Shown here: positions 27,596 through 36,574 of the stretch, piece by piece
How the letters are laid out: each line of letters opens with the position of its first letter
How positions within the stretch are numbered: the stretch's first letter is position 1
From: a bacterium
Lineage (GTDB): Bacteria > Verrucomicrobiota > Verrucomicrobiia > Limisphaerales > UBA11358
Reading direction: 5' to 3'
Length of the DNA: 64,000 nt
NCBI GenBank assembly: GCA_021780905.1
Contig: JAJXXW010000080.1
Location: forward strand, 62,001 to 126,000
Position numbers and translations under genes: made by a program
Notes under the pieces: model-generated
Databases searched by the model: none
What the model saw: only the letters and a program-made list of their open reading frames with translations
What the model was told of the DNA's origin: nothing

Positions 27596-30500
27596 ATGAA
27601 ACCAACTATAACGACGAAGTGCACTAGTGCCGTGGTCAAACTGTTCGCGGTCGCCTTGGCCGTCAGCGTGGCATGCTTTGTGGAAATGGCGCAGGCGGAT
27701 ACCATCATTAGCAGCGGCAATTCCCCCTATACCGTAACCGACATGACGAACCAGGTGTCTGGTTTGCCAACTTTGGGCACCATTACGCTTACCAATGGCA
27801 CCCTCTATCTTATTCCCAGCACCCAGCCTAGCTCGGTTGCCCCACCCACCGGATGGCCGGCGATCCCCAATGCGATCATTCTGGCGGGCACCAACGATGC
27901 GCTGCAATTCAACGACAATGACACGAAATGGACCTTTACCAATTCGATCTCGGCGATTAATACCGCCAATCTAATCCTCAGCGTGGTGACCGATCAAGGT
28001 GGATCCGGCGACCGCGAGGATGTGCTGTTTGCTTCGCCGATTCCAGATGGCGTTGGAGCCACGGTCGGACTCAAGGTTTCCCTCAACTGCTTTAGCGGCC
28101 CGGAGACTTATGTTAACCTGAGTGCGACGAATACTTTTACCGGGCCGATAACCACGGTAAAAGGTGCTAATTTGCCGCAGGGCTATTTAGTCATCGGCGG
28201 CGAAAAGTATATGAGAGCCTTCGATGGGACCCATTATAATGTTCCAGGATCGGGGTGTCTGGGTGGCGGCAACTATGGCGGCAGCATCACGTTGGATGCC
28301 AAAACCGGCCTCTACTACGATAGCTCGGCCAATCAGGTGTTAGCTGGTCCGATCACCGGTGCCGGCACCGTGGTCAAGGATGTCGCTGCCAGCACGTTGA
28401 CTCTTTCGGGAACGAACTCCTACACCGGCAACACTACGGTCACCGCCGGCTCGCTGGTTTTGGCTACCAATGGCGTGTTGAAATTCGCGGTCACCGATAC
28501 CACCAACAACGTGGTGACGGGCGCCGGCTCCGCCACTTTTAATGGCACTTTTACGCTCGATACGACGGGAGTGACGCTGAACAGTAATTCCTGGAAGCTG
28601 GTCAGTGTCGCTACCAGTAGTTACGGCCCCAACTTTGGTCTGGCGGGCTTCACCGGTCCCGTGGGCAACCTCTATACGGGCGCCAGCGGGGGCTGGGCTT
28701 TGACCTTCAACAAGACCACCGGCGTGCTGACCGCGGTTCGTCCCGCCCTAATCACCTCGTTTGGCATCCCGAGCTATCCCGGCGTCATCAATCAGACCAA
28801 CAAGACCATCACGTTGAGTGTGCCGTCCACCGTCTCTCTGGCCACCCTCGCTCCCACTTACACGCTCTCATCAGGCAGCTGCACCCCGGCCAGCGGTTCC
28901 GCGCCGTCCCCGACTTTTGCGGTGCAAAATCCGGCCACTTATTCCGTCGTGGATGGGGCGGCGGCTACGACGAACAACTACACTGTCACCGTCATTATCA
29001 CGGACTATACCTCCTGGTCCAACTCCGCCGCCTTTTACATCCTGACCACGACCAACGGCGCGAACTTGGCGGCCTCGGCTTTGGAAACCAACTTCCCCAT
29101 TCTCCTGCGGCTGAACACCAATAACTTCAACTTCAGCCAGGCGCAAACCAACGGCGCGGACATTCGGATCACCACGGCGGCCACCAACCCTTTGCCCTTT
29201 GAAATTGAGCAGTGGGATGCGGTGAATGGCACGGCCAGCATCTGGGTGCAAGTTCCCAGCATCCAGGGCAACACCAACCAGCAACTCCTCATGTTCTGGG
29301 GCAACCCCAATGCGACCAGCTTGTCCAGCGGCTCGGCGGTATTTAACGCGGCCAACGGTTTTGCGTGCGTGCTGCACATGAACGGGACTGCGGATTCGAC
29401 CGGCGCGCTGTCGCCCACGGACACGGGCACGACGGCGACAAACGGCGCAGTGGGACCGGCCCGGCATTTCAGCGGCACTGTGGGTCTGAATTGCGGGACG
29501 AGCATCACCACCCTCCCTTCCGGCGGCAATCCGCACACCACCGAAGCTTGGTTCCGGTCCAGCGCGGCCAGCGGCGACTTGGTGGGTTGGGGCATCCAAC
29601 AGGGAACGGGCAAGGTGATCGTGACTCTTGCCAGTCCGCCCCACATTTACGTGGACACCTATTTTGGTGCCAGCCTGAATGGCAACAGCACGCTATCGCT
29701 ATCGCAATGGTATCATGTGGCGTATGTTTTCACCAACGGAACCGCCAAGGTCTATGTCAATGGCGTGCTGGACGGCTCAACTACGGGCACGCTGAATATT
29801 CCCAATCCCGCACGGATGTATGTTGGCGGCTGGTATGGCAACTACAACTTCACCGGCGACATTGATGAGGTGCGCATTTCCAGCATGGCGCGTTCTTCCA
29901 ACTGGCTGTGGCTGGAATATCAGAACCAGAATCCGGTGCAAACCTTGGTGGGCACGTTGCTGCAACCGGGTAACACTTTCTCGGTCTCGGCCACGAACGT
30001 GACGATGAATGAATCCAGCACGACCAATTTCACGGCTCAAGCGGGCGGGGCGGCGAAGGTGTATTGGCTGCTCAAGCAAAACGGACAGTCAACGGTGCTG
30101 GCTGTGGATCAATTTTCCTACCCCCTTACCACGGGTCGTATCACGGGCAATCAATCGTTCGTGCTTGAATTCAAGGCGGTCTATCCCGATAACTCGGTTA
30201 AGACCAATGACATTTCGGTCACGGTTCTCGACACGATTCCCGATCCGATCTTCACGTTGGTGACTTCGACCAACTTGTGGGATGGGCGCTCGACGCTGAC
30301 GGTGACGCCGGTGATCTCCAACTGGGCGGCGCTGGTGGCGGCGGGGGCAACTAATCTCAATTACAACTGGAACGTGGCCGGCGTGGCGGTGACGGCGCAA
30401 ACGCCGCCCGCGCTGACCAAGCCCAACAGCTACACGACGACGAATTTAGTCTTGCTGCGTGCCCAAGGAAACGGTGTTCTGACCGCGACCCTGGCCTTGG

Positions 30501-32464
30501 ACAATGGTGGTGCGGTCAACACGAATACCGCCGCCGTGACGGTGCAACAACCACTCACCGATGCCTGGGTGGTGCGGACGCCGGGTGCCAATGAAAAGCC
30601 GGTCAACAACCAGTTTTACGCGCGGGACAACACCGGCTATGGCACGATTTATTACAATGGAACCATCGGCGGCACGCCCGACTCGGTTTTCATGAACGTT
30701 TATTCCAACGGCGTGCTCTACACCAACATCAGCGTCGTTCCTTCCGCCGGCGTCTATGCCTTGAGTGCACAAATCCCAGCGGGCTTGATTACTTACAGCG
30801 TCCAGTTCAGCTCCGTGACCAATGGCGTGACCAATTTGCTGGACACGGAAACGAATCTGATTTGCGGTGACGCCTACGTTATTGACGGCCAGTCTAATGC
30901 CGAGGCCAAAAATCATTACGGCACGAATAACAATTACTCCATCAATACTTATACCAATCCCTGGATCCGCACCTTTGGCACCCAAGGTAGTGGCACTAAC
31001 GGCGGGTGGGGCTACGCCGTCGGCGATCCCGGCTCCAGCCTTTACGAGATTGGTATCTGGGGGATGTGTCTGGCCAGCAATCTGGTGGCGAACTATCAGA
31101 TTCCCATCTGCATCATGAACGGGGCGGTGGGCGGCACGATTATTTCCGCGCATCAGGCCAATCCGACCAACCATTACGACGCGGGCGGCGGCACCTATTC
31201 GATTTACGCCAATCTTGTGACCCGCGTGGCGGCCGCGAATCTGACGCATGGCATCCGGGGCGTGCTTTGGCATCAGGGAGAAAATGACCAGACGGCGGCG
31301 GATCCCACCGGCAACTATGACTACCTCGGTTATCAGTCCTACTTCATGAGCATGTCGGGAGCTTGGAAACAGGATTTCCCCAACCTCCAGCATTACTATA
31401 TCTTCCAAATCTATCCCAATGCTTGTGCTATTGGGGGCAATTACTGGAGCGATATGATCCGCGAGGTGCAACGAGAACTACCTAACTTATTTTCGAGTAT
31501 GAGCATCATGTCCACGCTGGCCCAGACGACGGGCAGCTCCTGCCACTTCTATTCACCCGACTATTGCCAGTTGGCGTATAACATACTGCCCTTGGTGGCG
31601 CGTGATAACTATGGCCTGGTTCCGACCGGTGACATCACGGCACCAAACATTGTCAGCGCTACTTTCACCACCGCCAATCGCAACCAAATCGCTTTGGTGT
31701 TCAATCAAAACATGGTCTGGACTAATTCCATCACGGCAAACTTCTTTCTCGACCGCAACCCGGGCTGGGTCGCAGCGGGCAGCGCGAGCAACAATGTCGT
31801 CACGCTGACCTTGAGCGGTTCCTCGACCAACCAGACGATTGATTATGTGGTGGATCAATCCTGGAATTACGCTGCTACCAACAATTTGCTATACGGTTCC
31901 AACGGCATTGCTGCGCTCACGTTTTATGCGGTGCCGATTGCGCCGCCGGTGGTTGTCACGGCTAATCCTCCGGTCATCAACAGCCTTGCACCGACCACGG
32001 GACGCACCAATGGCGGAACGGTGGTAACCATTACCGGCACCAACTTTTTGAGCGGCGCAAGCGTGCTGTTCGGTGGCAACAACGCCACCGGCGTCAGTGT
32101 GATCAGTTCAAATCAAATCACGGCTGCGACGCCGGCCAACAGTCCGGGCGCGGTCAATGTCGCCGTGATTAACACCAACGGTCTCGCGGTGACGAACCTG
32201 AACGCGTTCACCTATGTGTTGCCGCCAGCTCCCGCAGGGTTGAGCAGCACCGCACTGGTCGGCAACAATCTGGTGATGGTTTGGACTGGCGGCGCGAACC
32301 AATCCACCGTGCTGCTTTCGGCGACGAACCTGATGCAGCCGCGCAACACCTGGACGCCGGTGTTCACCAATCTTGTCGGGCCGAACGGTTACTCGACGAA
32401 TACCATTCCCGTCAATACCGGCGGGCCGCAGCGCTATTATCTGCTCTCCATCCCATACAATTGA
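27596..32464 (+). CDS. Giant secreted protein: passenger-like repeats, DUF2341, LamG, sialate O-acetylesterase-like and IPT/TIG domains
   Basis: The start at 27596 gives a signal peptide (LFAVALAVSVACFVEMAQA). The domains of the 1622 residues in order are as follows. About 30-400: autotransporter-associated beta-strand-like region (GPITGAGTVVKDVAASTLTL). About 500-590: DUF2341 (LPFEIEQWDAVNGTASIWVQ). About 610-770: LamG/concanavalin sandwich (WYHVAYVFTNGTAKVYVNGV). About 1095-1330: SGNH-type sialate O-acetylesterase-like domain with GQSN and WHQGEND. About 1455-1545: IPT/TIG (GGTVVTITGTNF). The tail ends with FTNLVGPNGYSTNT and a GGPQRYYLLS segment common at verrucomicrobial C-termini. It probably deacetylates a surface or environmental glycan. 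Asn/Thr-rich composition and lower GC differ from the neighbours, and inverted IS remnants flank it. Confidence 0.85.
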   Translation: MKPTITTKCTSAVVKLFAVALAVSVACFVEMAQADTIISSGNSPYTVTDMTNQVSGLPTLGTITLTNGTLYLIPSTQPSSVAPPTGWPAIPNAIILAGTNDALQFNDNDTKWTFTNSISAINTANLILSVVTDQGGSGDREDVLFASPIPDGVGATVGLKVSLNCFSGPETYVNLSATNTFTGPITTVKGANLPQGYLVIGGEKYMRAFDGTHYNVPGSGCLGGGNYGGSITLDAKTGLYYDSSANQVLAGPITGAGTVVKDVAASTLTLSGTNSYTGNTTVTAGSLVLATNGVLKFAVTDTTNNVVTGAGSATFNGTFTLDTTGVTLNSNSWKLVSVATSSYGPNFGLAGFTGPVGNLYTGASGGWALTFNKTTGVLTAVRPALITSFGIPSYPGVINQTNKTITLSVPSTVSLATLAPTYTLSSGSCTPASGSAPSPTFAVQNPATYSVVDGAAATTNNYTVTVIITDYTSWSNSAAFYILTTTNGANLAASALETNFPILLRLNTNNFNFSQAQTNGADIRITTAATNPLPFEIEQWDAVNGTASIWVQVPSIQGNTNQQLLMFWGNPNATSLSSGSAVFNAANGFACVLHMNGTADSTGALSPTDTGTTATNGAVGPARHFSGTVGLNCGTSITTLPSGGNPHTTEAWFRSSAASGDLVGWGIQQGTGKVIVTLASPPHIYVDTYFGASLNGNSTLSLSQWYHVAYVFTNGTAKVYVNGVLDGSTTGTLNIPNPARMYVGGWYGNYNFTGDIDEVRISSMARSSNWLWLEYQNQNPVQTLVGTLLQPGNTFSVSATNVTMNESSTTNFTAQAGGAAKVYWLLKQNGQSTVLAVDQFSYPLTTGRITGNQSFVLEFKAVYPDNSVKTNDISVTVLDTIPDPIFTLVTSTNLWDGRSTLTVTPVISNWAALVAAGATNLNYNWNVAGVAVTAQTPPALTKPNSYTTTNLVLLRAQGNGVLTATLALDNGGAVNTNTAAVTVQQPLTDAWVVRTPGANEKPVNNQFYARDNTGYGTIYYNGTIGGTPDSVFMNVYSNGVLYTNISVVPSAGVYALSAQIPAGLITYSVQFSSVTNGVTNLLDTETNLICGDAYVIDGQSNAEAKNHYGTNNNYSINTYTNPWIRTFGTQGSGTNGGWGYAVGDPGSSLYEIGIWGMCLASNLVANYQIPICIMNGAVGGTIISAHQANPTNHYDAGGGTYSIYANLVTRVAAANLTHGIRGVLWHQGENDQTAADPTGNYDYLGYQSYFMSMSGAWKQDFPNLQHYYIFQIYPNACAIGGNYWSDMIREVQRELPNLFSSMSIMSTLAQTTGSSCHFYSPDYCQLAYNILPLVARDNYGLVPTGDITAPNIVSATFTTANRNQIALVFNQNMVWTNSITANFFLDRNPGWVAAGSASNNVVTLTLSGSSTNQTIDYVVDQSWNYAATNNLLYGSNGIAALTFYAVPIAPPVVVTANPPVINSLAPTTGRTNGGTVVTITGTNFLSGASVLFGGNNATGVSVISSNQITAATPANSPGAVNVAVINTNGLAVTNLNAFTYVLPPAPAGLSSTALVGNNLVMVWTGGANQSTVLLSATNLMQPRNTWTPVFTNLVGPNGYSTNTIPVNTGGPQRYYLLSIPYN

Positions 32465-32569
32465 GTGCATAAGACCTCTGCCAAACTCTTTTGACCGGAT
32501 GATACGATCGTGCGTCAAAGAACCATGCAAACGAGAGCCAACGCACAAATGTGATGGCTGGACAGCCTG

Positions 32570-32695
32570 ATGATTGCCACGCCGACCAACAAATTTCTGG
32601 AACGGCTGGATCAAATCTTGGATTGGAAGCCGGTGGAAAAGGTGTTGCAGGCGATGTATCCGGCATCGACGGGCGGCCGCTTTGTGCGCCGCTGA
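32570..32695 (+). pseudogene. N-terminal fragment of an IS5-type transposase
   Basis: A 41-residue frame reads NKFLERLDQILDWKPVEKV, then LQAMYPASTGGR. This resembles the start of IS5-group transposases, where a Leu-Asp-Gln/Trp-x-Pro-Ile-Glu segment precedes the catalytic domain. It is cut after this point, and unrelated sequence follows. It is one of several IS scraps in this interval. Confidence 0.5.
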
Positions 32696-32794
32696 CCAGC
32701 GCCAGCGTCCATGATTCGCCGGTGGCCATTCCGCTGGCGCAACGAACCGCCCAGCGCGTCACTTCGGTTTGAACCGGTCCCCCCGTCCAGCGGA

Positions 32795-33004
32795 TCAGCC
32801 TTCTGGCAGGCCGCCGCCAACAACGCGTCCAAACGCCAGCACGAGGAACTGTTCGTAAGCGGGGAGTTTGCGGACGCGGCGGTTGCCGTGGTAACGGGCG
32901 ACACACTTGTCGAACTCGTCTTGGGGCAGGAAGTCGAGGAGTTGGGCGAAGACGGTGCGACCTTCGTTCGTCAGGTGAAAAACCGCCGGTTGGCGGTGGA
33001 ACAC
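32795..33004 (-). pseudogene. IS4-type transposase N-terminal (DUF4372) fragment
   Basis: On the minus strand the fragment reads NEGRTVFAQLLDFLPQDEF, then CVARYHGNRRVRKLPAYEQF and LVLAFGR. This is the DUF4372 domain that begins many IS4-family transposases. It stops after about 65 residues; the DDE catalytic part is absent. Confidence 0.75.
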
Positions 33005-33464
33005 CCTCGGGGAGTCGTCGCAGAATTGAAATCGAAAAATGACCAGACAGCGAAAAAAGGCAGATTTTATCGAGCCAGAATCATTGTCATGGAAACCTTA
33101 ACGGGACAGCATTGAATTTAGATTTCAATGTCTGGCATTATCAATGCTCTTTGATCATTCAGCAAGTTTGCGCTCCACAATCTTTCTGTCGGTCCTTTTG
33201 AGACTCTTACATTTCGGTTTGCCTTTTACTTTTCATTTGCCATAATATCTTCTGTTGATGCTTTGACGGAAAAGATTCGGAAAGTTCGGAATCTTGACCA
33301 GCAGTTGGCTTGTGCTTGTGCTTTTGCTGGAAGTCGCGGTGTCTGTTTTGGTGCTTTTAATCTGATTGGTAGTCATGTATTAAGTATCAGAATAGACAAA
33401 TGGGGCAGCCAAACGAAACCGGCACTATTAAAAAACTGCGTAAGTGCTTGATATTAATTTTTAT
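33005..33464. other. AT-richer intergenic stretch before tRNA-Ala
   Basis: It is visibly richer in A and T than the surroundings, with no supported gene. A 62-codon plus-strand frame (33263-33451) has no recognisable features. It may be old imported DNA. Confidence 0.4.
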
Positions 33465-33540
33465 GGGGTCTTAGCTCAGTTGGTAGAGCGTCTCGTTCGC
33501 AATGAGAAGGTCAGGAGTTCGAGCCTCCTAGGCTCCACCA
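33465..33540 (+). tRNA. tRNA-Ala (anticodon CGC), CCA encoded
   Basis: The acceptor GGGGTCT pairs with AGGCTCC using wobble pairs. The D-arm GCTC/GAGC, anticodon stem TCTCG/TGAGA with loop TTCGCAA, and T-loop GTTCGAG are present. The CCA end is encoded. Confidence 0.95.
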
Positions 33541-33564
33541 TTCTTCTTGGTGGCAAAATCGAAT

Positions 33565-33594
33565 AATCCTCCGTTAAAAACGGGGGATTTTTCG
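33565..33594 (+). terminator. Terminator after tRNA-Ala
   Basis: The stem AATCCTCCGTT/AACGGGGGATT with loop AAA is followed by TTTTT. One T-G pair interrupts the match. Confidence 0.85.
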
Positions 33595-33689
33595 TTTCTA
33601 CACGAAATTCAAAAACCGGAGTTGGCAAGAGTTGACTGCCACTTAGAGCTCGTTTGAAAAAGAAAACTGGGGTGTTTTTGGAAAAACAA

Positions 33690-34312
33690 GGCTGCAAGAA
33701 AAACGCACAAATCACTTGATTTGACTGGCTATTTTTAGGGCTTTCATTCGCGGTAGCGCCATTGAGGCGATGAAAATCGCCACTGACGACACCGACCTCA
33801 CCCACGACCAATGGCACCTGCTGCGCCGTTTCCTGCCCGCCGCCAAAAAACGGGGCCGCCCACGCACCGCCTTGCGCGAGGTCATCAACGCCATCCTCTA
33901 TCTGGTCAAGACCGGTGCCCAGTGGCGGCTCCTGCCCAAAAACTTCCCGCCGTGGCAGACCGTCTATCATCATTTCCGCCAGTGGACCCGCAACGGCCTG
34001 CTGGCCCGGCTCAACCACCGCCTCCGCGCCAGGGTGCGGCAGGCGGTCGGCAAACACAGGCAACCCACCGCCGCCAGTCTCGACAGCCAAACCGTCCGCG
34101 CCAGCGCCCACGGCGGCCAAGTCGGTTACGATGCCGCCAAGAAAACCAAGGGCCGCAAGCGTTTCCTGCTCGTGGACACGCTGGGACTCCTCCTGGACGT
34201 CACGCTCGAACCCGCCGATTGTCTCGAACGCAAAGGCGTCCGTTCCCTGCTGACCACCGTCTTGGTCGACTATCCCGAACTGCGCAAACTATGGGTGGAT
34301 GGACGAGGGTAT
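33690..34312 (+). mobile_element. IS5-family (IS427-like) element, right copy, 3'-truncated
   Basis: The 5' end and first two thirds of the transposase gene are intact, and the sequence breaks off after VDGRGY. The upstream 80 bases match the left remnant at 27.3 kb in opposite orientation. No right inverted repeat is seen. Confidence 0.75.
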
Positions 34313-34504
34313 CTCTGTAAGTTGTGCATGATTGCGAATGACGCTCGGCGGTATCGCAAAAACAAAGTCCATATTTTGAAAAGAGCACTCGAATGGAAAA
34401 GAGAAACCCCTGACCGCTGCCGGGAGCATCGTCTTAAATGTTATTGGAAGAATCCCGAAAAATGGCGGGCGCGCAAACGCATTGAGTATTTAACACAAAA
34501 ATAA
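33770..34504 (+). pseudogene. Truncated IS5-family transposase joined in frame to an unrelated Lys/Arg-rich tail
   Basis: Residues 1-178 are a normal IS427-type IS5 transposase: THDQWHLLRRFLPAAKKRGR, then LYLVKTGAQWRLLPKNFPPW, the first catalytic Asp in SLDSQTVRA and the second in VDTLG. After WVDGRGY (about 34310) the family sequence ends. The remaining 65 residues (ANDARRYRKNK, then NPEKWRARKRIEYL) resemble the repeated Lys/Asn/Arg tails of phage HNH-type proteins. The C-terminal catalytic Glu is missing, so it is almost certainly inactive. Confidence 0.75.
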
Positions 34505-34747
34505 TTATGCAAACCGTCATCACCAATTTTCCGCTCAAGCCCCGCTCCGGAATTCCACGACGAGACCAGCGGCATCGCCAACCTCAACGCCCGCCGGCGG
34601 CGCGAGCGGTGCCGGATTGACGCCGGCACGACGCTCGCGCTCGGCGCGGTCATCGTCTCCACCCTGTTTTTAATCATCAAAATCAACCACTGAAAATTAT
34701 GAGCAAACAACGCATCAAAATCAGTCTGCCGCTGAGGCGAGAGATTT
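34505..34747 (+). other. Gene debris with a possible small membrane peptide
   Basis: An ATG at 34507 (MQTVITNFPLKPR) and a second frame ending TLALGAVIVSTLFLIIKINH at 34693 look like the two halves of one small membrane-peptide gene separated by a frameshift. It may be a phage or plasmid relic. Confidence 0.35.
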
Positions 34748-34960
34748 TCACTGATAATGCGGTGGCTTCGGGTTGTTGGATTTGACGCGTTCCAACTCCA
34801 GCGTCTGCATGGCGGTGGACTGTCGTTGGACTTCTTTTTTCAGCCGCTCCAGCAATTTGCCCTGCTCGATGACGACCGCATTCAACTGCTCGACTTGGTG
34901 TTCAAGGTGGGCCAGGTTTGCCTCCAGCTGGTTCATGCGCCGGGAATTTTCGTCTGCCAT
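34748..34960 (-). CDS. slyX: SlyX-family coiled-coil protein
   Basis: The start at 34960 (MADENSRRMNQLE) was chosen; upstream codons in the same frame are unlike the family. At 70 residues it has normal SlyX length. It is a single coiled coil (LAHLEHQVEQLNAVVIEQGK, then LLERLKKEVQRQ) and ends with the typical KPPHY tail. The function of SlyX is not known. It lies 134 bases downstream of the beta-CASP gene on the same strand. Confidence 0.82.
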   Translation of the reverse strand: MADENSRRMNQLEANLAHLEHQVEQLNAVVIEQGKLLERLKKEVQRQSTAMQTLELERVKSNNPKPPHYQ

Positions 34961-35094
34961 GAAACCAATCTGCCCGGGCCGCCGCCGGAAGTCGAGGCGG
35001 CGAATGAGGCGAAGAATGACGCGCAGGCCGCGAAGCTGGCGAAAGGGAGACACCGGCTCGCCGCGCCGCCGCGTGGCCGCCGCATGGCCTGCCC

Positions 35095-36540
35095 TCAAAC
35101 CGAAACCATTTTCGCCGGCTCCGGCTGGAATATTTTGATTTTCGGCCAGCGCTCCTGAATCTGCGCCGCAAACCACTGCCGCGCCGCCTCGTCGCCGTGG
35201 CCCAGCAAAATCGCGCGCGGCGACACCTGTCCGACAAACCCCAGCAAATCCTCGCGGTTGGCGTGCGCCGTCAAATCGAAATCCTGCACGTCGCAGCGCT
35301 TCGTCACTTGGCCGGCGCTCGGGCTGAACACAAACGTCTCGCCCGGCTTCGCCGCCTTCAAATGCCCCGCCGGTGAATCCGGATCCGCGTAGCCCACGAA
35401 AAATATGCTCTGCTTCTCGTCGCCGATCATCCGCGTGGCCAGCGTGTGCGCCGCCGTGTTCTCGCTCATCATGCCGGCGGTGATGACGAAGATTTTCCCG
35501 CTGCTCAACTTCATGGTGTCCGCCGCGCCCTTTTCCAGCACGACCAGTTGCAGCGCGTCGTTCAAGTGCAGATTCGTGTGCTGCCGGTGCGTCCGCGCCG
35601 CCTCGATATCGTAAATCTCCGTGAAAACACGGCCCAATCCGCCGATGTAAACCGGCTGCTTTTTCAGTTTGCCTTCGCGCATGAGCAACGCCAGCAGCGC
35701 CAGCATTTCCTGCGTGCGCCCGAGCGCGAACGACGGGATCATGATCGCGCCCTTCTTCTTTTCCGCCGCGTGAATCGCCGCCACCAGCCGCTCAATTTCC
35801 TTTTCGCGTGTAAAATCCTTTGGCACCGCACGGTTGCCGCGCGTCGTTTCCATGATGAGCACGTCCGCCTTCACTTCCTCGAACCGCGCGCTCTTCAAAA
35901 TCGTCTGGTCGTGGAAACACACGTCGCCGGTGTAAAACAGCGTCTCCTTTTTCCCGCGCAACAAAATGCCCGCCGAACCCAGCGTGTGGCCCGCGTCAAA
36001 GAATTCCAGCGTCGGCGACGGCTGACCGGCGCGCGCCTTGTGATACGCCTGCCATTCCACCTCGCGATTGTATTTGAAACCCTGGAAATGCGGTGCGATC
36101 TCGTCCAGCTCGTCGTGCGAGTAGAGCGGATATTCCTTGATGCCCAGCTCGTCGCGCTGGCGTTTCATCACGTTCACCGAATTGTGCAGCACGCGTTCCA
36201 CCAGCAGATAGCTCAACTCCGTCATCAGCACGTGCGCCTTGGAAAACTGCCGGCATGCCAGCGGCAGCGCGCCGACGTGGTCATGGTGGCAGTGCGAGAG
36301 CGCGATGGCGTCCACGTCATGCGTGCCGGCCTTGTTGAACAGCGGCATCGCGGCGCGGCCCTCGCGTTTCGGGTGCATGCCGGCGTCGAGCAAAATGCGG
36401 TGTTCGTCCAGCTCCACCAGCCACGCGCTCGCGCCGATGTCCGTGTCCGGGTTCAAATTCGTGATGTTCACCGGCTGATTAAACCACGGACGAAACGAAT
36501 TTACGATAGGCGATTTGCGATTTTCGCGCCCAAACCCCAA
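35095..36540 (-). CDS. Beta-CASP metallo-beta-lactamase RNA nuclease (CPSF/Ysh1-like)
   Basis: The metallo-beta-lactamase motif HCHHDH is at about 83-88. LLDAGMHPKREG precedes it, and GHTLGSAGIL and TGDVCFHD provide further metal ligands. The beta-CASP region (about 210-390) and an RMMBL tail (DFDLTAHANREDLLGFVGQV) complete a 481-residue protein. Such enzymes cut or trim RNA as endo- and 5'-exonucleases. The GTG at 36471 (VNITNLNPDTDIGA) is a plausible alternative start because the first 23 residues are not conserved in style. The upstream gene is on the same strand, 34 bases away. Confidence 0.9.
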   Translation of the reverse strand: MGFGRENRKSPIVNSFRPWFNQPVNITNLNPDTDIGASAWLVELDEHRILLDAGMHPKREGRAAMPLFNKAGTHDVDAIALSHCHHDHVGALPLACRQFSKAHVLMTELSYLLVERVLHNSVNVMKRQRDELGIKEYPLYSHDELDEIAPHFQGFKYNREVEWQAYHKARAGQPSPTLEFFDAGHTLGSAGILLRGKKETLFYTGDVCFHDQTILKSARFEEVKADVLIMETTRGNRAVPKDFTREKEIERLVAAIHAAEKKKGAIMIPSFALGRTQEMLALLALLMREGKLKKQPVYIGGLGRVFTEIYDIEAARTHRQHTNLHLNDALQLVVLEKGAADTMKLSSGKIFVITAGMMSENTAAHTLATRMIGDEKQSIFFVGYADPDSPAGHLKAAKPGETFVFSPSAGQVTKRCDVQDFDLTAHANREDLLGFVGQVSPRAILLGHGDEAARQWFAAQIQERWPKIKIFQPEPAKMVSV

Positions 36541-36574
36541 GGCTCCGCGTCAATCGCATATCGTCAATCAAAAA

